18,231 nt of DNA from Azoarcus sp. (GTDB lineage: Bacteria; Pseudomonadota; Gammaproteobacteria; Burkholderiales; Rhodocyclaceae), in assembly GCA_031282905.1 (NCBI GenBank), contig JAITCV010000002.1, forward strand, positions 1 through 18,231, written 5' to 3'. Under the pieces are notes generated by a model. That model saw only the letters and a list, made by a program, of their open reading frames with translations. It made no database searches and was not told the origin of the DNA. Position numbers and translations under genes: made by a program. Positions 5,690 through 13,076 of the stretch are shown here, piece after piece; within the stretch, counting starts at the first letter, position 1, and every line of letters begins with the position of its first letter.

Positions 5690-5724
5690 AAAACCCTGTC
5701 CCTCCTTCGGAGAGACAGGGTTTT
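5690..5724. terminator. Strong bidirectional terminator between GNAT and mcp genes
   Basis: An 11-bp perfect stem AAAACCCTGTC (5690-5700) with GACAGGGTTTT (5714-5724), plus an inner CTCC-TTC-GGAG hairpin. The flanking A and T tracts make it work in both directions, and it sits between convergent genes. Confidence 0.9.
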
Positions 5725-5725
5725 C

Positions 5726-5763
5726 TTGGCAACAACACATGTTTCCACTGCCAGGCGCGCCGC
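5726..5763 (+). repeat. Leader cassette copy 7, decayed remnant
   Basis: About 37 bases match the cassette from the start codon onward (TGGCAACAACACATGTTTCCACTG, then CCAGGCGCGCCGC), with one or two mismatches. The ATG has become TTG and the upstream part with the ribosome site is replaced by the terminator. After 5763 the likeness fades quickly into sequence just before the mcp stop codon. Confidence 0.8.
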
Positions 5764-5801
5764 TTTGCGGGCATTTTGCAGAGCGGTTCCGCCGGGCAGG
5801 G

Positions 5802-7451
5802 TCACACTTTGAACTTGTTGATTTCGGCGCGTACCGCTGCGGCCATGGCATTGATCTTGCCCACGGATTCGGCGCCACCCGCGGCTTCGACATTGTTTTC
5901 TTCCGCCGCGTGCGCGACCCGTTCAACCTGCTGGGCAATGCTCTGGCTGGCAATGCCTTGTTCGGTGAGCGCCGAACTGATGTCATTGACGTGTTGCTGT
6001 ACTTCACCCGCGCCTTGCTGGATGTTGGTGATGGCTTCCCCGGCACGGTCGGCGAGTGCCACGCTTTGCGCGACCTGTTCGGCGGCCAGGTTCATGGCCT
6101 GGACGGCGGCGCGCGAGCTTTCTTGAATGGCGGAGATCATCGACACGATTTCGCCGGTCGCGCCCGCGGTTCGTTCGGCGAGTTTTCTCACTTCGTCGGC
6201 GACCACCGCGAAGCCCCGGCCTTGTTCGCCCGCGCGCGCGGCTTCGATCGCGGCGTTCAGCGCCAGCAGATTGGTCTGGTCGGCCACGTCCTTGATGACC
6301 TGGACGATGCTGGATATCTGCTCGGATTGCTTGCCCAGTTCGGTGATGGTTTGCGATGAACTGTCTACGGAATGCGCCATCGCGCGCATTTTGTCGACGG
6401 TTTCCTGAATGACGTTGTGTCCCTGTTGCGCCAGTTCTTCCGTGTGTTTGGAGACTTCGTTGGTGTCGCGGGAATTGTCGCTGACATGGGTGATGCTCAC
6501 CGACATTTGTTCCACCGCCGCGGCCATCGACGAGGCGGATGCGCTGGTGATTTCGGACGTCCTGGCGGCGCGGCTGGCATGCTCGGCGAGTTCTTTCGAC
6601 GCGCCCATCAGTTGGTCGAGACTGGCAAGGATGCCCTTGAACGACACTTGCAGCGAGGAGATCAGGTGATTGAACGTGGCCGCGGCTTGCCCCACTTCAT
6701 CGTGGCCGGTGACCGGCACCCTGCGGGTAAAGTCGCCACTGTTTTCGATATCCACCATCGCTTGTTGCACCAGGGAAAGCGGATTGGTGATCGAGCGGAT
6801 GATCAACGCCGACATGGCCGTGCACAGGATCAGGCCGATGATGAAGATGATAGCGATGTTGTTTCTGGCGGATTCCGCCGCATCCTGGCTGGCCTTGAAC
6901 AGATTGGCGGCGGAGCGGTCCTGTTCGAGGATCAATTCACCGATCGTTTTTTCGAGCACTTCGGCGTATTGGGCAAACGCGGCCATGAAGCGGTTGAAAT
7001 TCTGCTCGGAATAATCATTGGCGCGCAGGGCGGAGAGCGTCTGGTCGATGACGATCTTGAATGGTTTGTAATTGGTATTGAAGCGTTCGACCAGTTGCCG
7101 CTCCGCGTCGCCCAGTGGATTGGCCGAATAAGCGCTCCAGTTTTCTTCCAGGATATTGATCCATTGCATGGCGCTTTCGATATGGACACTGACCGGATGC
7201 CCGTGCGAGCTGGCTTGCGGGGCTGCGGGGTTATGTTGGAAGGAGAGCAGGATATCGGCGGCGATCTTGCCGACATTGCCATTGGCACGCCCCAGGTAGA
7301 CCAGGGATTTGACCGAATCGTCATAGGTTTCCCGGGCCTGCTTTCCCATGCCGGCCATGCCGGTGAAGCCGAATCCGGCAACGACAGCGGAAAACAGGAT
7401 GGACAACATGGTGAGAATGACCAAGCGCGGTCCGACTTTGAGCGAAAACAT
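5802..7451 (-). CDS. Methyl-accepting chemotaxis protein
   Basis: The product has 549 residues. The start at 7451 is preferred over a further-upstream TTG-type start because AAGGAG lies six bases before it and MFSLKVGPRL leads straight into the first membrane helix (7-29). The periplasmic part (about 30-197) is helical, like a four-helix-bundle ligand domain. It has a short His/Pro-rich segment (72-90) between its first two helices. Helix two (198-219) is followed by a HAMP domain (about 220-272). The cytoplasmic signalling domain has the conserved tip at about 384-427 (VIKDVADQTNLLALNAAIEA, GEQGRGFAVVADEVRKLAER). The C-terminus EINKFKV lacks the NWETF-type CheR/CheB tether. It should signal to CheA through CheW or CheV; its ligand is unknown. 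A NUDIX gene lies 99 bases upstream on the same strand. Confidence 0.95.
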   Translation of the reverse strand: MFSLKVGPRLVILTMLSILFSAVVAGFGFTGMAGMGKQARETYDDSVKSLVYLGRANGNVGKIAADILLSFQHNPAAPQASSHGHPVSVHIESAMQWINILEENWSAYSANPLGDAERQLVERFNTNYKPFKIVIDQTLSALRANDYSEQNFNRFMAAFAQYAEVLEKTIGELILEQDRSAANLFKASQDAAESARNNIAIIFIIGLILCTAMSALIIRSITNPLSLVQQAMVDIENSGDFTRRVPVTGHDEVGQAAATFNHLISSLQVSFKGILASLDQLMGASKELAEHASRAARTSEITSASASSMAAAVEQMSVSITHVSDNSRDTNEVSKHTEELAQQGHNVIQETVDKMRAMAHSVDSSSQTITELGKQSEQISSIVQVIKDVADQTNLLALNAAIEAARAGEQGRGFAVVADEVRKLAERTAGATGEIVSMISAIQESSRAAVQAMNLAAEQVAQSVALADRAGEAITNIQQGAGEVQQHVNDISSALTEQGIASQSIAQQVERVAHAAEENNVEAAGGAESVGKINAMAAAVRAEINKFKV

Positions 7452-7550
7452 GACACACTCCTTGTATGTTGTCGTGAGGCAGGCCCATTTTACGCAGTAT
7501 CCAAGGGGCAAAAAACGGGGCGGGAAAAGGGTGAAGAGCGAAAAAACTTT

Positions 7551-8093
7551 TCAAGACGGGACAAGCCAGCCGACACTGTCGTGGTGAAATGTCCATTGCC
7601 TGGATTCACGGTCGGCAAGGTAATGACGCAGGGCGAGCGTCACCGTGCGAAACGCGAGTTGCTCCCAGGGGATGTCCGCCGGAGAGACCAGGGCGACGTC
7701 GAGCGATTCTTCGCCGGGGCCGAAAGTGGGGGTGAGCAGGTGCGCGCGATAGAAAACGTGTACCTGGCTGATGTGAGGCAGATCGATGAGAGCGAAAATG
7801 TCATCGAGCGCAATGGTGGCGCAAGCCTCTTCCAGGGTCTCGCGCACGGCGGCCTCGGCGGTGGTTTCGCCGTTTTCCATGAACCCGGCGGGCAGGGTCC
7901 ATCGGCCAAGGCAAGGTTCGATCGCGCGGCGGCAGAGCAGGATGCGTTCATCCCATTCGGCGATGGCGCCGACGACCAGCTTGGGATTCTGGTAGTGGAT
8001 GGCGCCGCAGCGCGTACACACACTGCGCGGCAGGTGATCGCCGCTGGGGATGCAGAGGCTGACCGGGGCGCCGCATTCGGGACAATATTTCAT
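7551..8093 (-). CDS. NUDIX hydrolase with N-terminal zinc ribbon
   Basis: The product has 180 residues. The start at 8093 is supported by a GGAGG-containing purine stretch upstream and by the conserved MKYCPECGAP beginning. A zinc ribbon is formed by Cys4, Cys7, Cys26 and Cys29. The Nudix box lies at about 70-92: G-x5-E-x7-R-E-x-x-E-E, with Gly70, Glu76, Arg84, Glu85, Glu88 and Glu89 in place. The box glycine after EE is cysteine here (Cys91). The family hydrolyses nucleoside diphosphates linked to another group, such as ADP-ribose or NADH, with a metal ion held by the box glutamates. The substrate cannot be told from sequence. It is divergent from flhD and precedes mcp on the same strand. 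Confidence 0.93.
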   Translation of the reverse strand: MKYCPECGAPVSLCIPSGDHLPRSVCTRCGAIHYQNPKLVVGAIAEWDERILLCRRAIEPCLGRWTLPAGFMENGETTAEAAVRETLEEACATIALDDIFALIDLPHISQVHVFYRAHLLTPTFGPGEESLDVALVSPADIPWEQLAFRTVTLALRHYLADRESRQWTFHHDSVGWLVPS

Positions 8094-8300
8094 GATGATG
8101 ACCCCCCTCCGTGGTTTTGCAGCATTCTATAACAGCGCCGTTTTCCCCATTTTCCGGCGCGTTGCGGGGAGGCGGGCCCGTGACGGAGCGGCGAGACGAT
8201 GGGGGGTATTTTTTGTTGCCAACGTGAGCATTATGGTTGCGGAACTTGAGAAATTACTTTAAGTTCGACCCACCTGTCCCTGAATGGACGAGATTTTGCG
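8094..8300. promoter_or_regulatory. Divergent control region between the NUDIX gene and flhD
   Basis: The longest gene-free stretch in the window. For the minus-strand NUDIX gene there is an extended -10-like TGTTATAGA at 8134-8126, with no clear -35. An inverted repeat GCGCCG/CGGCGC (8135-8140 with 8155-8160) lies next to it. For flhD only a weak pair was seen (TTGCGG, 17 bases, TAAGTT around 8236-8264). The flhDC promoter must lie here or further left, but I cannot place it with confidence. Confidence 0.35.
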
Positions 8301-8618
8301 ATGAATCATCCTGACTTCCAGGGCGAAATACGCGAGTTGAACCTCGCTTGGCTGATGCTGGCGCAGAAGATGTTGCGCGCGGATCGGGAGACTGCCTTGC
8401 TCCGCCTGGGGATCAGCCGCGCGTTTGCGGATTTCATCGATGCGCAATCGGTGTCCAGACTGCTACGGATAGCGAACAGCCCGTTGTTGATTTCGTGCTT
8501 TCGCTTCGACGATGAGCAACTCGTCCGGCTGATGGCGGGTGAAGGGCGGGATGCGGCGGCTTCGACCTTGCATGCCGCGATCCTTGCCGCGGGCAAGGCG
8601 GCGGAAGAGGCGGCCTGA
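8301..8618 (+). CDS. flhD: Flagellar master transcriptional regulator subunit FlhD
   Basis: A protein of 105 residues, the usual size for FlhD. The N-terminal helix reads EIRELNLAWLMLAQKMLRADRETALLRLGI, which fits the family pattern. Cys66 in ISCFRFDD corresponds to the cysteine that links FlhD monomers in E. coli. FlhD forms a heterohexamer with FlhC (FlhD4C2), which activates class 2 flagellar genes by recruiting sigma-70 RNA polymerase. FlhD itself has a helix-turn-helix-like fold, while FlhC brings most of the DNA affinity. The ribosome site (GAC-GAG, about nine bases before ATG 8301) is weak. flhC follows after 11 bases. Confidence 0.95.
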   Translation: MNHPDFQGEIRELNLAWLMLAQKMLRADRETALLRLGISRAFADFIDAQSVSRLLRIANSPLLISCFRFDDEQLVRLMAGEGRDAAASTLHAAILAAGKAAEEAA

Positions 8619-8629
8619 GGAGAAATACG

Positions 8630-9196
8630 ATGAAGAACAAACGGATCGTCGACGAGGCGCAAGACATTGGCCGCGCGGTGGAAATGGTGCAACTGGGCGC
8701 GCGCATGCAGATGCTCGAAGCCGAAACCCATTTGAGCCGTGAAAAACTGCTCAAGATCTACAAGGAAGTGCGCGGCGTCTCGCCGCCGAAGGGCATGCTG
8801 CCGTTTTCGACCGACTGGTTCATGACCTGGCAGCCGAATGTGCATTCGTCGCTTTTCATGGGCTATTACCGCTTCTTCGAGCGTTGCGCCACGCTCGCCG
8901 GGCTGGATGCGATCATCAAATCCTATCATCTCTACCTCGACCAGATCGAGGCGGTCGATGTGGAGCCTGTCCTGAGCCTGACCCGGGCGTGGACACTGGT
9001 GCGCTTCTTCGATGCGAACCTGCTCCAGTTTTCCCGGTGCACGAGTTGTGGCGGATTGTTCGTCACCCATGCCTACGCACCGGCGCACGATTTTATCTGC
9101 GGCCTGTGCAACATGCCGTCGCGCGCGGGCAAGACCAGCAAGGCCAGGCGGACGGCGGTGAAGAAAACCCGTGTGCATGAGATGATCCCCGCCTGA
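8630..9196 (+). CDS. flhC: Flagellar master transcriptional regulator subunit FlhC
   Basis: The product has 188 residues. ATG 8630 follows GAGGAG, which overlaps the end of flhD, so the pair is translationally linked. The zinc site is complete: Cys137, Cys140, Cys157 and Cys160, the same numbering as in E. coli FlhC. Conserved blocks include VRGVSPPKGMLPFSTDWF and NLLQFSRC. The C-terminal tail is basic (KTSKARRTAVKKTR), as suits DNA binding. FlhC is the main DNA-recognition partner in the FlhD4C2 complex. The pair ends at a clear terminator, separating the class 1 operon from motA. Confidence 0.96.
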   Translation: MKNKRIVDEAQDIGRAVEMVQLGARMQMLEAETHLSREKLLKIYKEVRGVSPPKGMLPFSTDWFMTWQPNVHSSLFMGYYRFFERCATLAGLDAIIKSYHLYLDQIEAVDVEPVLSLTRAWTLVRFFDANLLQFSRCTSCGGLFVTHAYAPAHDFICGLCNMPSRAGKTSKARRTAVKKTRVHEMIPA

Positions 9197-9230
9197 TACT
9201 CGCCCGAGACCTTCGAGCGGCAACATCCCG

Positions 9231-9260
9231 GGCAGCCCTGTCTCCAAGGCTGCCTTTTTT
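9231..9260 (+). terminator. Rho-independent terminator after flhC
   Basis: GGCAGCC (9231-9237), a ten-base loop, GGCTGCC (9248-9254), then six T. The perfect 7-bp GC-rich stem lies 34 bases after the flhC stop. Confidence 0.9.
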
Positions 9261-9275
9261 GTTTTGCGGCGGACT

Positions 9276-9303
9276 TCAAGTTTTCGGGGCGCGCTGACGT
9301 AGA
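9276..9303 (+). promoter_or_regulatory. Weak candidate sigma-28 promoter before motA
   Basis: TCAAG, 15 bases, then GACGTAGA, to be compared with GCCGATAA, of which only about half the positions match. The place is right, between the flhC terminator and motA, which needs its own promoter. The sequence support is poor. Confidence 0.3.
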
Positions 9304-9368
9304 ATCGAACATTGTCAGCTTGGCGTGTCCAGCCGGCTTGGCCTGTGTCCATCGACTGGAGCGACCCC

Positions 9369-10223
9369 GTGTTACTGCTTATTGGCTACGTCATCATTCT
9401 TGCCGCCTCGGTGGGATCATTCGCCGTCCACGGCAGTGTGCTGGCGCTCTGGGTGCCGACGGAATATCTTGGCATCCTCGGTTTGCTGATCGGCGGCTAT
9501 ATCGCAAGCAACGGCAGCAAGGTGCTGAAGTCTACGCTGGGCGCCATGAAGCTTGCGCTCGGCGGCTCCAAATACAATCGCGCGCTCTATGTCGACCTGC
9601 TCTCGCTGCTGTTCGAAATCCTGGCCAAGGTGCGCAAGGAAGGGCTGATGTCGATCGAGAACGACGTCGAGAATCCCGAATCCAGTCCGCTGTTTACCAA
9701 GTATCCGAGCGTGAGCGCCGATCATCATGTGGTCGAGTTCATGTGCGATTACTTGCGCATGATGGTCGGCGGCAATCTCAATGCCTTTGAAATCGAAAAC
9801 CTGATGGACATGGAAATCGAAACCCACCATCAGGAAGCGCACCAGGCGCCACACGCCATCAACGAAATCGGCCAGGCGATGCCCGCGTTCGGCATCGTGG
9901 TGTGCGTGATGGGGGTGGTCAACGTGATGAACTATGTGGGCGAGCCGCCGGCCGTGTTGGGCAAGATGATCGCGGGCGCGCTGGTGGGGACTTTTCTGGG
10001 TATTCTTTTGTCATATGGTTTCGTCGGCCCGCTGGCAAGCCAGATCGAGCAGAAGATCGAGGAAAGCGGCAAGATTTTCCAAGTCGTCAAGGTCGTGCTG
10101 CTGGCGAGCATGAACGGTTATGCGCCACAGGTGGCGGTGGAATTTGGGCGCAAGGTGCTCTATGCCAGCGACCGGCCAAGCTTCCTCGAGCTCGAGCAGG
10201 AAATCAAGAACCGCAAGGGTTGA
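9369..10223 (+). CDS. motA: Flagellar stator proton channel subunit MotA
   Basis: The GTG at 9369 is chosen over an upstream TTG because GGAG (9358-9361) lies seven bases before it and the product then has 284 residues, the normal MotA size, starting at the first membrane helix. Four membrane segments lie at about 3-20, 31-46, 168-190 and 201-221. Arg89 and Glu97 in the large cytoplasmic loop match E. coli Arg90 and Glu98, which contact FliG. Pro172 and Pro221 match the channel prolines 173 and 222. MotA5MotB2 couples proton flow to rotation. motB follows 12 bases later. Confidence 0.96.
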   Translation: MLLLIGYVIILAASVGSFAVHGSVLALWVPTEYLGILGLLIGGYIASNGSKVLKSTLGAMKLALGGSKYNRALYVDLLSLLFEILAKVRKEGLMSIENDVENPESSPLFTKYPSVSADHHVVEFMCDYLRMMVGGNLNAFEIENLMDMEIETHHQEAHQAPHAINEIGQAMPAFGIVVCVMGVVNVMNYVGEPPAVLGKMIAGALVGTFLGILLSYGFVGPLASQIEQKIEESGKIFQVVKVVLLASMNGYAPQVAVEFGRKVLYASDRPSFLELEQEIKNRKG

Positions 10224-10235
10224 TGGGGACAGGCA

Positions 10236-11234
10236 GTGAGCGACGATACCCAACAGCCAATCATCGTCAAACGGATCAAGAAGACCGTCGGCGGCGCGCA
10301 CGGCGGCGCATGGAAAATCGCCTACTCCGACTTCGTGACCGCGATGATGGCCTTTTTCCTGTTGATGTGGCTGCTCGGTTCGACATCCCAGGGTGATCTC
10401 CAGGGCATCGCGGATCACTTCCAGAACCCGCTCAAGGTCGCCATGGCGGGCGGTCAGGGGTCGGGCGACAGTTCCAGCATCATCAAGGGCGGCGGGGAAG
10501 ACCTGTCGCGCAAGGTGGGACAGGTGCGCAGGGGTGATACCCGGACACGCACGAACAACAACGACAACGCAACAGGGCAGCGTCAGGCAGGCGGGGAGGG
10601 CGGCAGCGATCCGGGGGCCGAGATGGACAAACGCCGCGAGCGTGCGCGCCTCGTCGACCTCAAGGGGCGAATCGAAGCCCTGATCGAGGCCAACACCCAG
10701 TTGCGCACGTTCAGGAACCAGATCTTGATCGATGTCATCTCGGAAGGCTTGCGCATCCAGATCGTCGATGAAAAGAACCGGCCCATGTTCGATCTGTCGA
10801 GCGCCGAACTGAAGTCCTACACGCGTGAGTTGTTGCGCGCCATCGGCGCCGCGCTGAACGAGGTCGATAATCGCATCAGCATCTCCGGCCACACCGACGC
10901 GTCGAGATACGCGGGCGGCAATATTGGTTTCTCGAATTGGGAACTGTCGTCCAATCGCGCCAATGCGGCGCGCCGCGAGTTGGTCGGCGGCGGGCTCGAC
11001 GCGGACAAGGTGGTCAGGGTGGTCGGCCTGGCCGACACCATTCACCTGGAACGCGACAATCCGCTCGCCCCGATCAACCGCCGCATCAGCATCATCGTGC
11101 TCAACAAGGAAGCGGAAGAAGCCATCCGCAACGAGGGCACCGGCCACACCGCCGAGACTTCGATCTCATCGGAGGCCAGCGCCACGGAACTGAGGCGTGA
11201 CATTGAACGTGGCCTGGCCCCATCCGGGCACTGA
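10236..11234 (+). CDS. motB: Flagellar stator subunit MotB
   Basis: The product has 332 residues with a GTG start at 10236; the ribosome site is weak (GGGGACAGG). Asp32 in AYSDFVTAMMAFFLLMW is the proton-carrying residue, at the same number as in E. coli, inside the single membrane helix (about 29-49). A long flexible, Gly/Asn-rich linker (about 70-130) is followed by an OmpA-like peptidoglycan-binding domain (about 170-290) with GHTD at 218-221 and the NRRISI motif at 281-286. The polar context around Asp32 suggests a proton rather than a sodium motor, but that is an inference. The C-terminal 40 residues are hydrophilic. Confidence 0.96.
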   Translation: MSDDTQQPIIVKRIKKTVGGAHGGAWKIAYSDFVTAMMAFFLLMWLLGSTSQGDLQGIADHFQNPLKVAMAGGQGSGDSSSIIKGGGEDLSRKVGQVRRGDTRTRTNNNDNATGQRQAGGEGGSDPGAEMDKRRERARLVDLKGRIEALIEANTQLRTFRNQILIDVISEGLRIQIVDEKNRPMFDLSSAELKSYTRELLRAIGAALNEVDNRISISGHTDASRYAGGNIGFSNWELSSNRANAARRELVGGGLDADKVVRVVGLADTIHLERDNPLAPINRRISIIVLNKEAEEAIRNEGTGHTAETSISSEASATELRRDIERGLAPSGH

Positions 11235-11264
11235 GCAGTCCCTTTTTACCGACAAGGTTTCGAC

Positions 11265-12242
11265 ATGGTTCTGCCTCCTCATTCCCCCCCTCCCGGCAAA
11301 TCCGGCATTACGTCCAGCAACGCGGGCGCGCCTCCCGGATCAGGCGGAAAAACGGCCCGCCCTCCGTTGGCAAGCGCGGTCGCCAAGACCTTGTCCTCGA
11401 TCCAGGCAAACAGCACACCCCAGGCGCGCGAGTTCGAATTTACCAACACCGATTTCGAACGCATCTGCAAGCTGATCCATGCGCATGCCGGCATCGCGCT
11501 CTCGCCCGCCAAACAGGACATGGTCTACAGCCGTCTCGCGCGGCGCTTGCGGGCCTGTGGCGACCACACTTTTGCCCAATATCTGGCGCGACTCGAACGC
11601 GACAAGAAGGAATGGGAAACCTTCGTCAATTCGCTCACGACCAACCTGACGTCCTTTTTTCGCGAAGCGCATCATTTCGAAATCCTCGCCGAACAACTGA
11701 AGCGCATCACCGAGAAACGCCCGATCAAGATCTGGTGTTGCGCGGCCTCGACCGGGGAAGAGCCGTATTCGCTTGCCATCACCGCCTGCGAGGCGTTCGC
11801 CAGCATGAATCCGCCGGTGCAGATCACTGCCAGCGACATCGATACCATGGTGCTGGCCCAGGGTCAGGCCGGACAATACCGCAAAGATCGTGTCGATCGC
11901 ATGCCACCATCTTATCTCGGGCGCTATTTCACACGCGGTGCGACCGATCCGGACATCTACACCGTGCGCCCTGAGTTGAAGCGCCTGATCACTTTTCAAC
12001 GCATCAATCTCCTCGGGCCAGCATGGTCGGTGCAGGGGCCGCTCGACGCGATATTCTGTCGTAATGTGATGATCTATTTTGATAAACCGACACAGTACGG
12101 CATCCTCAAACGTTTTGTTCCCCTGCTGCGTCCGGAAGGGCAACTCTATGCCGGGCACTCCGAAAGTTTCATGCACGCCGCCGATCTGCTACGTTCGCGT
12201 GGACGCACGGTATACGTGCGACTGGATGCGCCGCCGCGCTGA
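11265..12242 (+). CDS. cheR: Chemotaxis protein methyltransferase CheR
   Basis: The product has 325 residues. It transfers methyl groups from S-adenosylmethionine to receptor glutamates. After a disordered Pro/Gly/Ser-rich extension of about 55 residues come the helical N-terminal domain (56-140, with NLTSFFRE at 127-134) and the methyltransferase domain. In the latter, CCAASTGEEPYSL (158-170) forms the SAM site, DID is at 191-193, FCRNVMIYFD at 264-273 and GHSES at 297-301. ATG 11265 has AAGG about nine bases before it. The extension is absent from E. coli CheR. No TPR or extra domain is present. The stop overlaps the ribosome site of cheB. Confidence 0.95.
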   Translation: MVLPPHSPPPGKSGITSSNAGAPPGSGGKTARPPLASAVAKTLSSIQANSTPQAREFEFTNTDFERICKLIHAHAGIALSPAKQDMVYSRLARRLRACGDHTFAQYLARLERDKKEWETFVNSLTTNLTSFFREAHHFEILAEQLKRITEKRPIKIWCCAASTGEEPYSLAITACEAFASMNPPVQITASDIDTMVLAQGQAGQYRKDRVDRMPPSYLGRYFTRGATDPDIYTVRPELKRLITFQRINLLGPAWSVQGPLDAIFCRNVMIYFDKPTQYGILKRFVPLLRPEGQLYAGHSESFMHAADLLRSRGRTVYVRLDAPPR

Positions 12243-12251
12243 GGAGGTGAT
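12242..12251 (+). promoter_or_regulatory. Perfect extended Shine-Dalgarno deciding the cheB start
   Basis: AGGAGGTGAT is fully complementary to the 3' end of 16S rRNA and directly abuts the GTG at 12252. It overlaps the cheR stop codon. It explains use of a GTG start and implies strong, coupled translation of the short cheB. Confidence 0.8.
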
Positions 12252-12887
12252 GTGCTTGGACAATCGCGGGTTCTGCCCTATTCGGGAACGATCATTTTCA
12301 TCGGGGCATCGACCGGGGGCACCGAGGCAATCCGCGAGGTGCTCGTCCGCCTGCCAGCCGACGTGCCGCCCATTCTCATCGTCCAGCATATGCCGGAGAT
12401 GTTTACCGGTTCGTTCGCGCGGCGGCTCGACTCCCTGAGCGCGATGAATGTGCGCGAGGCGATTCATGGCGAGCCGGTCTTGCCCGGCGTGGCCTATCTC
12501 GCGCCAGGGCACTCCCATCTATCGATCAAGCACATGGCCGCGGGCGGATATCAGTGCGAACTGGCGAGGAGTGAACCCGTGAATCGTCATCGGCCCTCGG
12601 TCGACGTGCTCTTCCATTCGGCGGCGGAGCAGGTTGGCCGTTCGGCCATTGGCGTGCTGCTCACCGGCATGGGCAAGGACGGCGCGGCCGGGTTGCTGCG
12701 GATGATGCGGGCAGGGGCATGGACGATCGGACAAGACCAGGCAAGCTGTGTGGTCTATGGCATGCCGCGCGAAGCGGCCCTCCTCGGCGCGACCCGGGAA
12801 GTCGTGCCGCTCACCGAGGTAGCCGCCCATGTGATGTTGCGCCTGGGCGGTTCGCGCCACGCCAAGGCGACCCAACATCGCGGTTGA
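12252..12887 (+). CDS. cheB: CheB methylesterase catalytic domain without receiver
   Basis: The product has 211 residues. Only the methylesterase/glutamine deamidase domain is present. It has the catalytic triad Ser20 (IGASTGG), His46 (IVQHMP) and Asp143 (LLTGMGKDGA). Typical CheB has about 350 residues with an N-terminal receiver domain and linker; the reading frame here starts only ten residues before the catalytic core. The upstream DNA is cheR, so no receiver could be hidden by a frameshift. Without a receiver, activity should not be switched by CheA phosphorylation. Control may then come from expression level, an unseen partner, or a second full-length CheB elsewhere. GTG start with a perfect Shine-Dalgarno. 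Confidence 0.93.
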   Translation: MLGQSRVLPYSGTIIFIGASTGGTEAIREVLVRLPADVPPILIVQHMPEMFTGSFARRLDSLSAMNVREAIHGEPVLPGVAYLAPGHSHLSIKHMAAGGYQCELARSEPVNRHRPSVDVLFHSAAEQVGRSAIGVLLTGMGKDGAAGLLRMMRAGAWTIGQDQASCVVYGMPREAALLGATREVVPLTEVAAHVMLRLGGSRHAKATQHRG

Positions 12888-12925
12888 TATGTAAGCGTGT
12901 GCGCTTTATGTAAGCATGTGCGGTT
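12888..12925 (+). repeat. Two 19-bp tandem repeats after cheB
   Basis: TATGTAAGCGTGTGCGCTT (12888-12906) is followed directly by TATGTAAGCATGTGCGGTT (12907-12925), differing at two positions. The repeat begins at the base after the cheB stop, about 65 bases upstream of the sigma-28 promoter. Confidence 0.85.
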
Positions 12926-12991
12926 TGTGTCTGTCCCAGCGGCACGCTTGATGCGAAAATAAAGGGTACCGAGCACGGCGATGCAGCCTGC

Positions 12992-13018
12992 TAAAGTTGA
13001 AACAAGCAGAGTCGATAA
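12992..13018 (+). promoter_or_regulatory. Sigma-28 (FliA) promoter of the cheV-cheA operon
   Basis: TAAAGTTG (12992-12999), 11 bases, GTCGATAA (13011-13018). The E. coli FliA consensus is TAAAGTTT, 11 bases, GCCGATAA, so 14 of 16 positions match with exact spacing. Transcription should start near 13025, about 50 bases before the cheV1 ATG. This marks the five downstream genes as class 3 flagellar genes. Confidence 0.88.
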
Positions 13019-13076
13019 CCCATGTATCCAATCAGTTGGTCAATCGACCAGGTCGAGACCGCTGGCGGAGAACGAA

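Noticed and set aside
6372..8132. 586-residue plus-strand frame opposite mcp and the NUDIX gene
   Set aside because: It runs antisense across two well-supported genes and the gap between them, is full of Arg/Gly/His as expected for GC-rich antisense, and shows no known domain.
12981..13076. N-terminal extension of cheV1 from ATG 12981
   Set aside because: It would contain the FliA promoter and has no homology to CheV; ATG 13077 has a good ribosome site and the usual CheV beginning.
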